A stretch of DNA of 64,000 nucleotides from Phytophthora sp. 'mugwort' (GCA_033558025.1 JAUCEF010000013.1:1357001-1421000); one strand, 5' to 3'. Shown: positions 53,079 through 63,381, counted from the stretch's first letter. Notes: generated by a model from the sequence alone, not told the origin. A program made the numbers and translations.

Positions 53079-53835
53079 CTATATCAATCGGACGATAATA
53101 TTCTTAAACTCTGAATCCGAAATTAGACGATTAGAATACATATCTACTGACAGACTCTTAAGCTGCTTGATGATCGAAGGATTGTCATTCCCGAGTTCAA
53201 GTTCCCCCTTCAGCTTATCATACTCAGCTCTAAGAGATTCTAAGGGATCCTCAAGACGGTCATGGAATTATACTGAAGGTGGGTAATCGCAAGAATCTCT
53301 TTGAATACCTTCTTATCATCGATACCGAGCTGGTCGTATGAAGCTTGGTCAATATGCTGCTTGAATGCGAGGTTTCGAATCATGGCTTGGAGTTGATCAC
53401 TAATTTCTCGCTTAGGACCGCATTTCCGACGATTAGGCTGAGCGATTACCAGTTCTTAGCATCAAGATCAGGGATTCTAATATACTTACTCCCCTGCTGT
53501 CGATAAACATATGCTGATGGAGTAGCTAAGCCTTGAATTTCGTTGAGGTTGTAGGTTCTACCGCGGCGTACTACACCTTCGAGTGGAGCAACACCAGCAC
53601 CTCTAAGACCTCGACCAGTGAGTTTCTTTTTAAATCCATTACCCTCAAGTTCCTTCTTCTTATCACTATAGGCCTTAGCCTTAGTTTGAAATAGTGTATT
53701 AGTTGCTTTCATCGCAGACGTTGCAGCCTTCAGAGCTGATCTTGCTGCCTTCGAGTAATTTCCTTTCATAGCCTCTTTAGCTGCTTCATACCGCTTCATA
53801 GCCTCCCCGTACTTCTGAAGTTGCCTCTGATTCAT
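53079..53835 (-). pseudogene. Coiled-coil/basic protein of the viral element, frameshifted
   Basis: Starting at ATG 53835: helical Lys/Ala-rich NQRQLQKYGEAMKRYEAAKE and KAARSALKAATSAMKATNTL, then a Gly-rich basic stretch (KKKLTGRGLRGAGVAPLEGV). After a stop at 53446 the reading continues in another frame with CGPKREISDQLQAMIRNLAF and, after one more shift near 53270, with LESLRAEYDKLKGELELGN, ending at 53079. Probably a structural or scaffold-like protein. The family is not recognised. Confidence 0.4.
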
Positions 53836-54374
53836 CGTGAAGCTTTTGGAGTGGATTTTCTTCTCTATCATCAGGTTCTTCGATTCGCGTAAATTTTAGT
53901 ACATCGTTTAGTGCCTTGAGATTATCATCGAGGTTTCTCTTGATAACTTAATCATCATTCTGATGTATGTATATTTCTAAATCTTCAAATCCTTGAATTA
54001 GAGTATTAATTGTATCCATCCATTGAATCGTTTTCATGAATCCTCTCAGCGCTTCTCCTGAAACTTGTCTGTGTTGAGAATTTTTGATATTAAGTGGTTT
54101 GTTGGTCGTTGGCTGACCAAAATAGTATGATTTGTGCAGTTTTGCTTCTTGGTTTGTTTCGACTACCGGTTTAAGTCTGAGAGCGATATTGATCCCATCG
54201 GATTGCTGCTTTAGAGTAATAGGCTTTTAGTATCGTTTTGGCTTCGTTATCGGCATCCGATTTAGTTGAATCCATTTCTTCGTCAGCTCCGTTTAGGACT
54301 CCATGTTTAGCCTCTCCATCACCTGATTTGAATTCCTTTGTAGCAAGTTCAGCATCCTTGCTTCCGACAAACAC
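53821..54374 (-). pseudogene. Unknown protein segment of the viral element
   Basis: The frame at 54171-54374 (acidic, VGSKDAELATKEFKSGDGEA) shifts near 54180 into LKPVVETNQEAKLHKSYYFG and GEALRGFMKTIQWMDTINTL. An in-frame TAA lies near 53948. It then continues with LDDNLKALNDVLKFTRIEEP, ending just inside the start of the next gene. It may be the end of the same long protein that begins at 55579. No motif is recognised. Confidence 0.35.
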
Positions 54375-54923
54375 TAAGTCAATTCCTCTATCATTACCAT
54401 GTTAATAAATGGCCGTAGCGCACTCAGCCAATTCACATGTTTAGTAGTGGCTGGCTTAACTCTATCACTCTGCATACCAAGTACGCTGACTGAATTACCA
54501 TATATCCATATGTATCCATCTCTATCGATAGGCAATGATTTTGCCGAACCATTGATAACTGGTGTTATCTTCTTTCTCAAACCGTTGAACTTAAGCAGCT
54601 CCTGGTTCTTAAATATAAGCCACAAGATTTTCCTTTTGCTTTCATCATCGTCCAATTGTGTAACTTGATTTATCAAAGAGAAAGCTATCCTCGAGTCGTT
54701 GTTTAGTGCGATCAGCTTCATCGCCGTCCGATGGATTCTCCCGTTTTCGTTTTGATCCAATAAGCTTCTCCCATACCACAAGCGGTTTGTTATACTCGGG
54801 AAATGTCTCTGAAGCTCTTTGCTTCTGATTGGCTACATACGATATGAATCTTGGATCATGTATGATGACATCTTTCAGTGAGCTATATTTCTCTGACCAA
54901 TTCACCTTAGGTACTATTACCAA
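54374..54923 (-). pseudogene. Unknown protein segment of the viral element
   Basis: Two overlapping frames: 54923-54645 (VNWSEKYSSLKDVIIHDPRF; VVWEKLIGSKRKRENPS) and 54781-54374 (ESKRKILWLIFKNQELLKFN; PIDRDGYIWIYGNSVSVLGM). A frameshift near 54680 joins them. The second part is globular-looking. It has no polymerase, helicase or nuclease motif that I can see. It continues directly from the gene upstream on this strand. Confidence 0.35.
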
Positions 54924-55579
54924 TCGTTTCTTAGCTGTATATAACTTCGCACCACTCCTGACATAGTATTTCTCACTTGTCTGCCAGTTGAGTCAAGTGG
55001 ATGCAGATCCAACTTTTCAAGCACTGGGTATATTCTAAACATCTCGATTACAGCTTCTTTCGCTTGTTGTTGCTCATTTAACTCGTCATCGAATGGGTCT
55101 TCAATTTGAGCTTTAACTTTGACTTCACCACTCTGCGTTCCAGTCTCAACCATTTGTGATCGTGCAACAACCGCTAAATCAAGCATTTGTGGTTTAGCTT
55201 CAACGTTCCTATCAGTAGTAGAGGGGCGTACAAATACTGAAGCATCATTCATCCGTGGTTCTGCATCTACAGATACATCTACCATTCGTACATTTGGCTC
55301 TACTTCGGTTTAAGTACCACTTTCAGCTGATGATGACTCAGGGTTTGTTTGAGAGTTTTTGTAACTCTGAGTTTTTTTTAATTCCGCTTCGTCAGTTTGA
55401 GTTGATTCAGTAGATGTTTTCGGTCCTGTTGTAATACCATTCGATACATCACCAGACCACTGAGCGCCTGCATACATGTCTCGCTTTGTAAAAGCGTAAT
55501 GAGCAAGACGTTGCGTTCGTTCAAGTAGCTCCTGGCGTTTTTGCTCTCGTTGAGCAAGACTGCTGAAATTAGGGAACAT
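54917..55579 (-). pseudogene. Unknown Glu/Ser/Thr-rich protein start, premature stop
   Basis: Likely ATG 55579 (FPNFSSLAQREQKRQELLER) preceded by ATATATACGAT. The frame is helical then low-complexity and acidic, and meets TAA at 55310-55312. It continues in the same frame (TEVEPNVRMVDVSVDAEPRM) to 54917 with repeated short units of the form VEAKPQMLDLAVVARSQMVE. A frame change near 54930 then leads into the next segment. The whole 53079-55579 block may be one or two long structural genes. Confidence 0.4.
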
Positions 55580-55625
55580 TGTGTTAATCGTATATATCAT
55601 TAGCGGACATAAAAAAATGAGTTTT

Positions 55626-55916
55626 CTACCAGTAGCTCGGCATGACTGAATCATGGGATGAGTAGTTGAACTGATGACAGATTTGATTCCGCTCATTCAG
55701 CATGTTTAGGTAGAGATCCTTGATACAGTGAAAGGGGACTCCAAAGATCCTTTCGAGGTCTTTTTTATAAAACTGATTAGCAACTGTTGAACGGAGATTC
55801 ACTACTGGGTCCAAAATCATGAGTTCATTTTTGATTCTGCTTACTTCCTGAATGATCCAAATCTTCCGTCGAAGCTGATTTAGCTCGCGCTGGTTTTGTA
55901 AGCAAGATGGACACAT
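55626..55916 (-). CDS. Small CxxC protein of the viral element
   Basis: An intact 96-residue ORF. It starts with CPSCLQNQRELNQLRRKIWI (one CxxC pair) and is followed by a helical segment (QEVSRIKNELMILDPVVNLR) and FGVPFHCIKDLYLNMLNERN. An ATCTAT motif lies 9 bases upstream of the ATG. One CxxC plus a distant Cys and His could bind a metal ion. I do not recognise a family. With the ExoX-like ORF it is one of the few unbroken genes of the element. Confidence 0.5.
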   Translation of the reverse strand: MCPSCLQNQRELNQLRRKIWIIQEVSRIKNELMILDPVVNLRSTVANQFYKKDLERIFGVPFHCIKDLYLNMLNERNQICHQFNYSSHDSVMPSYW

Positions 55917-56055
55917 AATTTTATATCTATGGATATGACTATATATTACCTGCTATTTTTCGTATTCACGAAAAATAATTCCATTTGATATAATGACTCG
56001 AAGCAAAGAGGATGTCTCTCAAACCTGATAATTACAGCTGTGGCGAAGTTATTAT

Positions 56056-57115
56056 TTATTTTTGACTCCAGTACTCGTTTTCAAGGGTTGATCGACGGTT
56101 CTTATTGATTAAACGTAGATTATCCTGAGGCTCCCAGGAGTTGAGCTCATTACCAACCCACTTAACTAAGTATTTGTATTTACCAGATCGCATTTTTTGT
56201 GGTCTAAGATCTTGTCGGCTTCTAAGATATCACCCTGGTTAATCGTGGCGTCAGTTGTCTTCGTTTGCATGATTTTCAAATCGTGCGGTGATTTATAGAG
56301 TGTATGACCATTGTTTGACCTGATTTCAACTCGGTATTCGTCCATACCTACAATTGGTATAGACAGCTTTGCTCCATCGTGCAGCTTCCTTGTCAAATGT
56401 TAGCTTCTTGAGACGGTAAAGGACGTTTGTACCTAATTCGAGCTCGTTTTCAATCTTTTCCGCTTCTTCTTGGTTATGAGTAAGCTCTGCTTCTATAACT
56501 TTACCTTTTGCATCGTTTGGGGTCATGCCAATCGATCGGTGAATAGTGGTATTGTAGTTTGTGATAATATCACTTACCAGCTTTTGTGTGATCCGCTTCG
56601 GAGACACTTTGGTTAGTCGCTGCTTCACGGTTCTGTTAAATCTTTCATTTTACCCATAGTACCATGATCACCAGGCTCGTTATTAAAATGTTCGATCTTA
56701 TTGGATTTGAAGAATTCTTGTGCCTTTGCATTCATGAACTCGCTTCCATTGTCGCTGGTGAGTATATCGACCTTATTACTACGAACAAATGCTTTCAGAG
56801 CGGTTAGCACGGCTGGAGCAGTCTTGTTTGATAAAAACTTAGCATATCCAAGGCGAGAGTTGATGTTGATAGCCATAAAAATTGGGCGTTTCTCCCAAAA
56901 CGCGAGGTCCATTCGCCATGAATTGGGGTAATGAGAGCAATCCTGGAGCCGTCATACTTCCGCTTTTGCTCCTGAAATCGTAAAATGTCGGTCTGTGATG
57001 CAAACCACTCCTTTACAACTTTGAATGTAATTTTAGGGTCTAACTCTTTCGCCTTCTGATACAAAGCTTGAGCACCTACATATCCCGTTTTCGGGTCATC
57101 GTATAGCCGTGTCAA
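56056..57115 (-). pseudogene. Polinton-type DDE integrase with C-terminal chromodomain, frameshifted
   Basis: Four overlapping frames make one retroviral-type integrase. N-terminal helical part: DPKTGYVGAQALYQKAKELD (57115 onward). Core: SWRMDLAFWEKRPIFMA (first Asp), LTSDNGSEFMNAKAQEF (second Asp), and after a one-base loss near 56650 ERFNRTVKQRLTK (the Glu), then NYNTTIHRSIGMTPNDAKG. An SH3-like part (GTNVLYRLKKL) follows, and finally a chromodomain at about 56080-56215: GDILEADKILDHKK, then GKYKYLVKWVGNELNSWEPQ. It would insert the viral DNA, and the chromodomain would read histone marks. All three catalytic acids are present but in different frames. Confidence 0.75.
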
Positions 57116-57170
57116 TCCATCATACCTAAACGCTAATTAGACAAAACAAAATACCCATTGGTGTAGCTGC

Positions 57171-57388
57171 TTAGATATCCAAAGCTACGGTCGTGATTCC
57201 ATCCTCAAGTACGCGATGCTTGTCGTAATAGTAGTTCAGGGCCGTCTTAGTTTGGCTGTAGAAATAATGATTGACTTCGTTTCCTTGCTTAGTCTAAATC
57301 TTTTGTTTGTACCTTGCAGTGTGATGCGATCACGGACAACAGTTTCAAAGTCATCTGGATTAAGTACATTTCGAATGGTGGTCTCCAT
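57171..57388 (-). pseudogene. Small unknown protein at right end of viral element
   Basis: From ATG 57388 the frame reads METTIRNVLNPDDFETVVRD and RFRLSKETKSIIISTAK. It shifts frame near 57245 to ALNYYYDKHRVLEDGITTVA, ending at 57171. About 72 codons. No motif is recognised. It is the last coding-like segment before the composition changes. Confidence 0.4.
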
Positions 57389-57439
57389 GTGAAAATCGGC
57401 TGCGAAATGACCGAGCAGCAAAAATTACGGCTTTTAGGG

Positions 57440-57899
57440 GTGGCGGAAAGTATACAGACGATGGCGTCTTTTACGTTTTGTTACTAACTTCCTCGCGTTG
57501 TTTGCATCTAACATTTATATGTGTGTTAAGAGGTGGTCTAGCAGGCGACTCTGACTTCGCAGCGCTTAGTTGCATCTAGGGCGATGCCAAGAGGCACATG
57601 GTTTCAGACCATGAGCGGGGTCAGGTACTAGCCCTCCAAGAGGCTGGATACAGCTTCAAGCGATAGTAACCTGCCTTAACCGGTCTAAGCTGATGTACAT
57701 CAGTTCCTGCGCAATCCGAGCGGGTATAAGACCAAGGAGCGTCCTGGAAGGCCATCAAAGATGACACCTACAACCTCACAGATTGCTCCGCGCTGCACAC
57801 GCAGCTCTGCGCAACTGAAATCGTCGCTGGATCTGCCTATCAGCCGCTGATGTGTCCGTGTGATCCTCCATAACACTCCTGCACTGAAAAACAAGAAGC
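57440..57899. other. Junction of viral element and gypsy element
   Basis: No gene is recognised. Somewhere near 57430-57540 the AT-rich viral DNA ends. I searched the edge by eye for a reverse complement of the left edge (45430-45540) and did not find one. Confidence 0.35.
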
Positions 57900-58960
57900 G
57901 GAAGCAGATGCCTGACCTAAACCCCAGCCATAAACTTGCTCGAGTTGACTGGGCTTGAGGTGGTATTGCGGTCGGTCAAGACTTTCGTTGACACCAAGCT
58001 ACTGGCAGGGCTCTGCTTTACGAATTTCGCAAGGCCGTGGAAGATGTGACCTTTGAAAAACTAGTCACATTGGTTGATCGGAAACTTGGGTCTCTGAAGA
58101 ACGCCCAAGTACCTGATCTCGACAATTTCCTCAGGCAACTGTTGAAAGTCGAACTTCACGAAGATGGCATTGAAGCCCCCATGTGTGATTTTGCGTTCTC
58201 CTCAAGGAGAATGGACTCGGCAAGATCCTTGGAGTAGGTGATCCTGCTGACAGTGTATAATGATCGGATGATACTCCGGAGCACGGTGCTGATCGATAAT
58301 CCCGAGCCGAAAATGCTTCGCGATAACGTCCGGCGACACAAGGAGTGCGAATGCCGCGAAGCCAAGCAAAACGAATTCAGGATCATTAAGTAAAAGTCCG
58401 GTGTGTAGCACGAATATTATGCGCTGGCACGAAAGCAAAAGCCCCCATCGAGCTTTTCCAAGAAGGACAAGCCGACAGACCGGAGCAACAAGTCGGGTTC
58501 TAAGCCGGCAAGCATGAGGCAGCGATCCTGGTAAGGTAGTGATCCGGTACCCGACCCGGAAAGATACGCCGCCGTCGAAGACTGGCTGCTGGCATCGCCC
58601 CGGATCCCGTTGGTTGAGGGATCGCCCTTCGGTATCGACGGCGACAAGACTCGATCTATCGAGAAGATGATGGAACTTCGTGAGACGACTCGAGGAGCAT
58701 AAAAAGGTTGGTACGGCACCTGCGCGAGGCGAAGGGGCCACGGTTAGAAATCCCGTGACACTTCTTAATCTCGCCGATTTTACGGGTGCTGATGAGACTT
58801 ACATGCTCCACCGGTGTTTGGAGGAGCTGGCCGAGCTTGGAGCACATATCCAGCCGGTCCAGCTTCCTAAAGTGGAGACGAAGGGCGCTGCTTGTGGGAA
58901 TACTGTCAAGTGTCGTGAAGCCGCCACGCTGGATCTGCTATTATAGACTGCTGCAGGTTC
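57900..58960 (+). pseudogene. Ty3/gypsy gag-like region, decayed
   Basis: Plus-strand pieces: LYEFRKAVEDVTFEKLVTLV and LDNFLRQLLKVELHEDGIEA at 58010-58170, then frame changes into RDNVRRHKECECREAKQNEF and on to VTLLNLADFTGADETYMLHR near 58750. Position before an RT region of the same strand suggests gag and the gag-pol junction of a gypsy element. No zinc knuckle or protease triad is certain. Confidence 0.4.
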
Positions 58961-59039
58961 GGTGCACATGTCTGAAGTGTTTTGTAAGGCCATGGATGAC
59001 GAAGGTGAAATGGCACGCCGATTGTGCTTGAAATTGACA

Positions 59040-60130
59040 TCAGTGATCAACTCTCGCAACTTTCCGCTGGCCACCTGCAACCGACGTAAATTCTTTTGAC
59101 TAGCGTATTCCCCGCGTGGTTTCGCCATCGGAGATACGAACCGAGCTGGAGGCGACAATGGCTTCGATATTGAATATATGCAGTTTTTACGGGATGTTGT
59201 CTTGGAGTACGAGGACGTTTTCCGGATCTACCTTTCGCCGATCCACCGGCTACTGTCCAGCCACTTCGATTTAAATTGTACACAGATGCTGAGCCGTATC
59301 GAGCACGACCCCGACGGTACGCTCCGGCTCAGAGCGCATGATTGCGCGAGCGTTGGAGAAGGTGGGATTTGTCCGCCGCAACAGCATGAGTCGGTGGGCT
59401 TGTGTGGCAGTGCCTGGCTCGAAAGCGAACAAGCAAATGAGTTTTCCTTACGATTGACTACCGACCTGGGAACGTGCTGACAATCCCGATTGTTGGCAAG
59501 CGGGTTCAGATTTGGCCTCAGTATCTAAGAATATTGACGGAACCTATAGCTTCGCTGGTTGTTGACATGCCTACTGGATTTTTCTCAGTTGCCTCTCGAG
59601 GAGAATAGTCAAGAACCAATGCGTTTCATCACGGATGGAGGTGTGTTCACGTCATGCCGTGCGCCGCAAGGGGCTACTAATTCTCCTTTGCATTTTCAGA
59701 ACCAGATGAACGTCACATTTGCTGATATGCTGTACGTCGAACTGATAATTTGTATTGACAAAATTATTGTGTTCGCCCGCTCACCTACCGAATTTGTTGC
59801 GGCACCTTTTCTTTCTTGTTTGGGTCCAATAGCGCCGACAGAAGCTCAACGTTATCACGAGTTTTTTTTGTTCCGGAAGGAGGCAAAATGGTGAGGCCGG
59901 ATGTTCAGTGGTGCAGGGATCGGTCACGCCCCCGAGCACCTTAAGCGCCCTACTTGAGCCACTTATTCCTTCTACTGCTGCTGACCGGCAGCAGTTCCTC
60001 TGTGCTACGGGTTATATGCGCGACTCGTTGATGGGCAACAGTTGCGTCATGCAGCCCCGTCACGTCAAGCTTGATGCTTTCAGAAGGTGGTTGGCAGAAC
60101 AACAGAATTCCTACGGCGGGAGCGTCGCTT
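59040..60130 (+). pseudogene. Ty3/gypsy reverse transcriptase, decayed
   Basis: Pieces in three frames: a pre-RT segment (VVLEYEDVFRIYLSPI), then LTTDLGT and the A-motif area near 59560 (VVDMPTGFFSVAS). The frame at 59559-59894 has TSCRAPQGATNSPLHFQNQM (B motif) and ICIDKIIVFARSPTEF, where the YxDD turn reads IDK, so the second active-site Asp is lost. The RNase H region after 60350 is only hinted at. The element ends with LTR-like sequence at about 60690. Confidence 0.6.
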
Positions 60131-60278
60131 AAAAATGAAGTGCGGACGAGGCAAATGAGTTTGAGCAAGTACAAAAGCTGCTTAGCTATTCCAGACACTA
60201 CATTTACCGTCATCTGGCGCTGCGATTGTCGTAATGGCAGACGCTTTTGTCCGCGGCTGGGGCTTCGTGATTGCCCAG

Positions 60279-60345
60279 GCTTAGGCACAAGTTCCCCGTC
60301 AATCCAGTTGTCGCAACTGGATTGACGGGGAACTCGTGCTTAAGC
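60279..60345. repeat. Hairpin with 32-base arms in decayed gypsy element
   Basis: 60279-60310 and 60314-60345 are reverse complements with two mismatches around a 3-base loop (TCG). It lies within the eroded pol of the gypsy element and is not expected from pol coding sequence. It is the same kind of structure as the hairpins at 14765 and 19631. Confidence 0.85.
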
Positions 60346-60539
60346 AGCATTGATCTACTAGTCCGAGCGGAAGGGTTTCACACCACAATAATCTCATTTA
60401 CAAGTTTGCTCCTGACCGTGAAGTGAAACAACATATTAAAGGCAAGTTGCAGCGATGAGCTCTTTCGCTAACTTGTCTGCCGTACCAGATTGACCATATT
60501 GATGGATCCGTCAACGCCTGTAGCGATTACTCTAAGTTT

Positions 60540-60690
60540 ACGATGATATTTGTGTTCCCAGGACCAACCATTCGATACAGAGCTTGAAGGGGCTAGGTTG
60601 AGGAGAGAAGGCGTCTGCCATTTGACATTCTATCCCTTTGCAATATAACTTCCAATCAAAAAGCATTTCAAGTGACAAAGCTTTGGCTGA
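60540..60690 (+). repeat. gypsy LTR-like end
   Basis: Shares blocks with 2155-2285 (GACCAACCATT, GCTAGGTTG, and AAGCATTTCAA at the end). It follows decayed gypsy pol on the plus strand, so both regions appear to be 3' ends of the same LTR family. 60700-61187 shows no gene. Confidence 0.5.
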
Positions 60691-61246
60691 TTTGAAAGAC
60701 GCCTATGATTGAATGGAATGAGGCACGCCTATAACATAGCGACGCCTATGACAGTGGGAATACATACTAGAACTTGTCAGATGCAATGACGGTACTTCTC
60801 CGGTCCGGAAAATAGCTAACCGTTCTCTAAATCGGCGATATGTTTTGCCCTACTTGTCTGATCGTGGTTCCGCGCCCCTTATTGTCAATTATTTGTAAAG
60901 CAAACGAATTTTTTTAAATCCAACATTTCGCGTGTTTAGTTTGATTATTTTGGCCGTTAGTAGTGTCATTTTAGAGGGTAATAGTTTTTTTGCAGTGGAG
61001 TCAATAACTATACAGCCGCTAGCTATATAATCAATACAACTCGCTCAGATCATAGTTTTCACCATCAAAATATTTGTCATCGAGAGTTTGACCAATCAAA
61101 TTGGTTTTCAGTAAAAAAAAAATAACTTGCGAGGTTTTTCATTATAAAAACAACTGTTAATTCTTTTCCGGATCAGAGATCTGGTAATTGCAAATATACC
61201 CAGTAATATTGCACAGTCAGCTTAACTTGACAGCGAGTCATCAGCC

Positions 61247-63375
61247 ATGCAGTCCCAAGACGAGCGGAGGCCGTCGACGGCTACTCCGTTACCAAGCGTG
61301 GCCTTCGTGCTACGTCACCAGAACAACGGCGACGCGCTCCAGCACATCGGGGTGCAAACAATTTTTTTGCCCATCCCCGAACTTTTCGTTCCAAGAAGCG
61401 TGTTCCACCGGCTCGATCGCTGTGCTGGACTGGGTCTGGGCTGCTAGTTGCACGTCTACAATGACCAGAAGCTCGCGTTGGACCCTCGGCAATTACCTAC
61501 GGTCAGACCCACACTATAGTCGCTGGCAGTTTGGAAAGTCAATGGCAGTTGCGCCAAAACGCGGCGACTTGGCAATGATACAGTGACTGATGGATCATTT
61601 TCAGTCTCGACGGATTCCTGTTGAGGTGGTCGAAGCCGCTGCAGCACGTGGTCGACTCAACATGCTGGAGTTTCTGTATCACCTTGAGATCGAGTGCAAG
61701 CAAGTGGTGGGCCTTGTCGCAAGAAGCGGAGGGTTGTTTTACCCGAGGTGAAGATTGAGGGCCAACCAATTATTCGACATCTGCAGACGAGTACTGAAAT
61801 AGGTGACGACTTTGCGGTCTCGTGGGGTGGTCGAAGTGTGAAGTTGCGTATTACAATTCACATTACAAAGTTGTTGGCTGGTTGTCGGAGCGTGGACTTG
61901 ATACGCGAGACGATGAGGACAAGGTGAAATACGTTTGTAGAGCATCGGATGTTCACGACGATGACCTCACGACGTTCTTGATCCATGGCACAGCTAGTAA
62001 CTTCAGTTTTACAGAAGAGAGAGTCAGGAAGATACTGGAGTACAGTGCTGATCCAGATTGTGCTGTACGTGTCTTCTTGGCGGCGAGAACAGTGAAAAAC
62101 TTGGAGCTCATGCAGCAGCTTCTTCAACTACATTGTCCCTTGCCAAAAGAATATATAGCATGGCTACATGTGTGGAATTTCGTGCTGATCGATGCGTGCA
62201 GACAGGGAGACGCGCCTTTGGCTCGTTGGCTGACAGAGCACTGGCTTGGACGGGAAATATGTTCGGATCTAATGCATGGGGCTAACGCGATAGAGTTAGT
62301 GTCGGCAGTTGTTGATGGAGATCACGAGGAGCTGCTAGACTATTTGTATGAACGAGGACTAATAAGGGAATTTAAGAGGCGACGCCGTGATGCTTCCAGC
62401 TATAAGCGAGAACAATCTCAACTCGGTTAAATGGCTTATTAGCCATGGCTGGCGAGCTCAGAGAAATCGACCTAATGTTATAATTGACGAGGCCGCGAGG
62501 GATGGCAATCTAGAGATGCTGAAGTATTTCCACAATTTCGAGACATTAAACGTGTTTAAGCTTTATCGCGGTGAGTATCGGCAGATGGGTTTACGAATGG
62601 ACATTGTATGGTCTAGAAGCCATGCAATGGAGTTGGCTGCTTCAAATGGTCACTTAAACGTGATACAATGGCTGTGTTTAAACCGGTTAGAAGGGTCTTC
62701 ATCAAGCATGATGGAGAATGCAGCCGCAAACGGGCACCTGGAAGTGGTGCAATGGATCTACGCGAATCGACCGGAGGGTATTTTTACACGTCGGCTGCAC
62801 TTCAGAAAGCTGCCTCCCGCGGCAATTTAAAGATCGCCGAATGGATTAAAATCTTATCATCAAGCATAAGCACGAATACTGCTCAAGGTGGCGCTGCTGC
62901 TATCGAACAAGTGGGGGGGGTGGAGTTACACTGTGACACGATGAACAGTGGATGCCCAATTGGAGCGAGGGATGTCGTGGTGACGGAGCAACATCAAGAC
63001 GTGGTCAACTGGCTTCGTGAACACACGGAAGTTGGAGGCACGACCATGGTCATTGCGGCAGCTAAACGCCGTCTAGATGTGGTAAAGTGGCTTGATGCAA
63101 ACAGATCGGAGGGCTGCACCGTCAAGGCTATTGAAAGCGCTATCCGGAATAATGATTACAGATGACCAGTTGGCGCAAACTCACTATCCTCAGTATGTAC
63201 CTGTTCAAGTGTATCCATCGATATACAAAGAGATACTCTTTGGCATGCTAATTTTTCTTCAGTTCCACTACCGACAGCTTTATACACAGGAACTCATCGA
63301 TTTCATGACGCGACGAGTTGTGGAGATAGGTGATTCCGATGTTCCGAAATGGCTACAAGATCAGACAAATGTTGA
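61247..63375 (+). pseudogene. Ankyrin repeat protein paralogue, multiply frameshifted
   Basis: Starts at ATG 61247 (QSQDERRPSTATPLPSVAFV), shifts into the family head (SFQEACSTGSIAVLDWVWAA; RWTLGNYLRSDPHYSRWQFG), and meets a TGA near 61583. It continues through frames 61822-62430, 62387-62830 and 62790-63165 with repeats (AMELAASNGHLNVIQWLCLN; MMENAAANGHLEVVQWIYAN; SEGCTVKAIESAIRNND) and the family end (HYPQYVPVQVYPSIYKEILF). At least five frameshifts. It has the full architecture of the intact gene at 12627, showing an old duplicate that died in place. Confidence 0.8.
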
Positions 63376-63381
63376 AGGTTC

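Larger units (their letters stand above)
45450..57440. mobile_element. Endogenous Polinton-like virus/Maverick relic
   Basis: About 12 kb with lower GC than its flanks and genes on both strands. It contains the hallmark set of polinton-type viruses: major capsid protein (45928-47552), penton-like protein (48779-49645), adenain-like protease (47599-47982), FtsK/HerA packaging ATPase (49685-50369) and retroviral-type integrase with chromodomain (56056-57115). It also has a core-like basic protein, an S74 fibre and several unknown proteins. I see no polymerase B motifs. Most genes are broken by one or more frameshifts or stops. Boundaries are set by gene content and composition; terminal inverted repeats and target duplications were not found by eye. 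The right flank is a gypsy element, the left a coiled-coil pseudogene. Confidence 0.8.

Noticed and set aside
53871..55579. Diverged DNA polymerase B in the unidentified block
   Set aside because: No YxDTDS, KxxxNSxYG or exonuclease motif was found in any frame by eye. A profile search could still overturn this.
45450..57440. Possible reassignment of UAG in the viral element
   Set aside because: Two genes have lone in-frame TAGs, but TAA stops and many frameshifts break other genes of the same element. Plain decay explains all of them.
45450..57440. Frameshifts as sequencing errors
   Set aside because: Neighbouring host genes of 2-3 kb are completely open, so an error rate high enough to break nearly every viral gene is unlikely. 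Raw reads would settle it.
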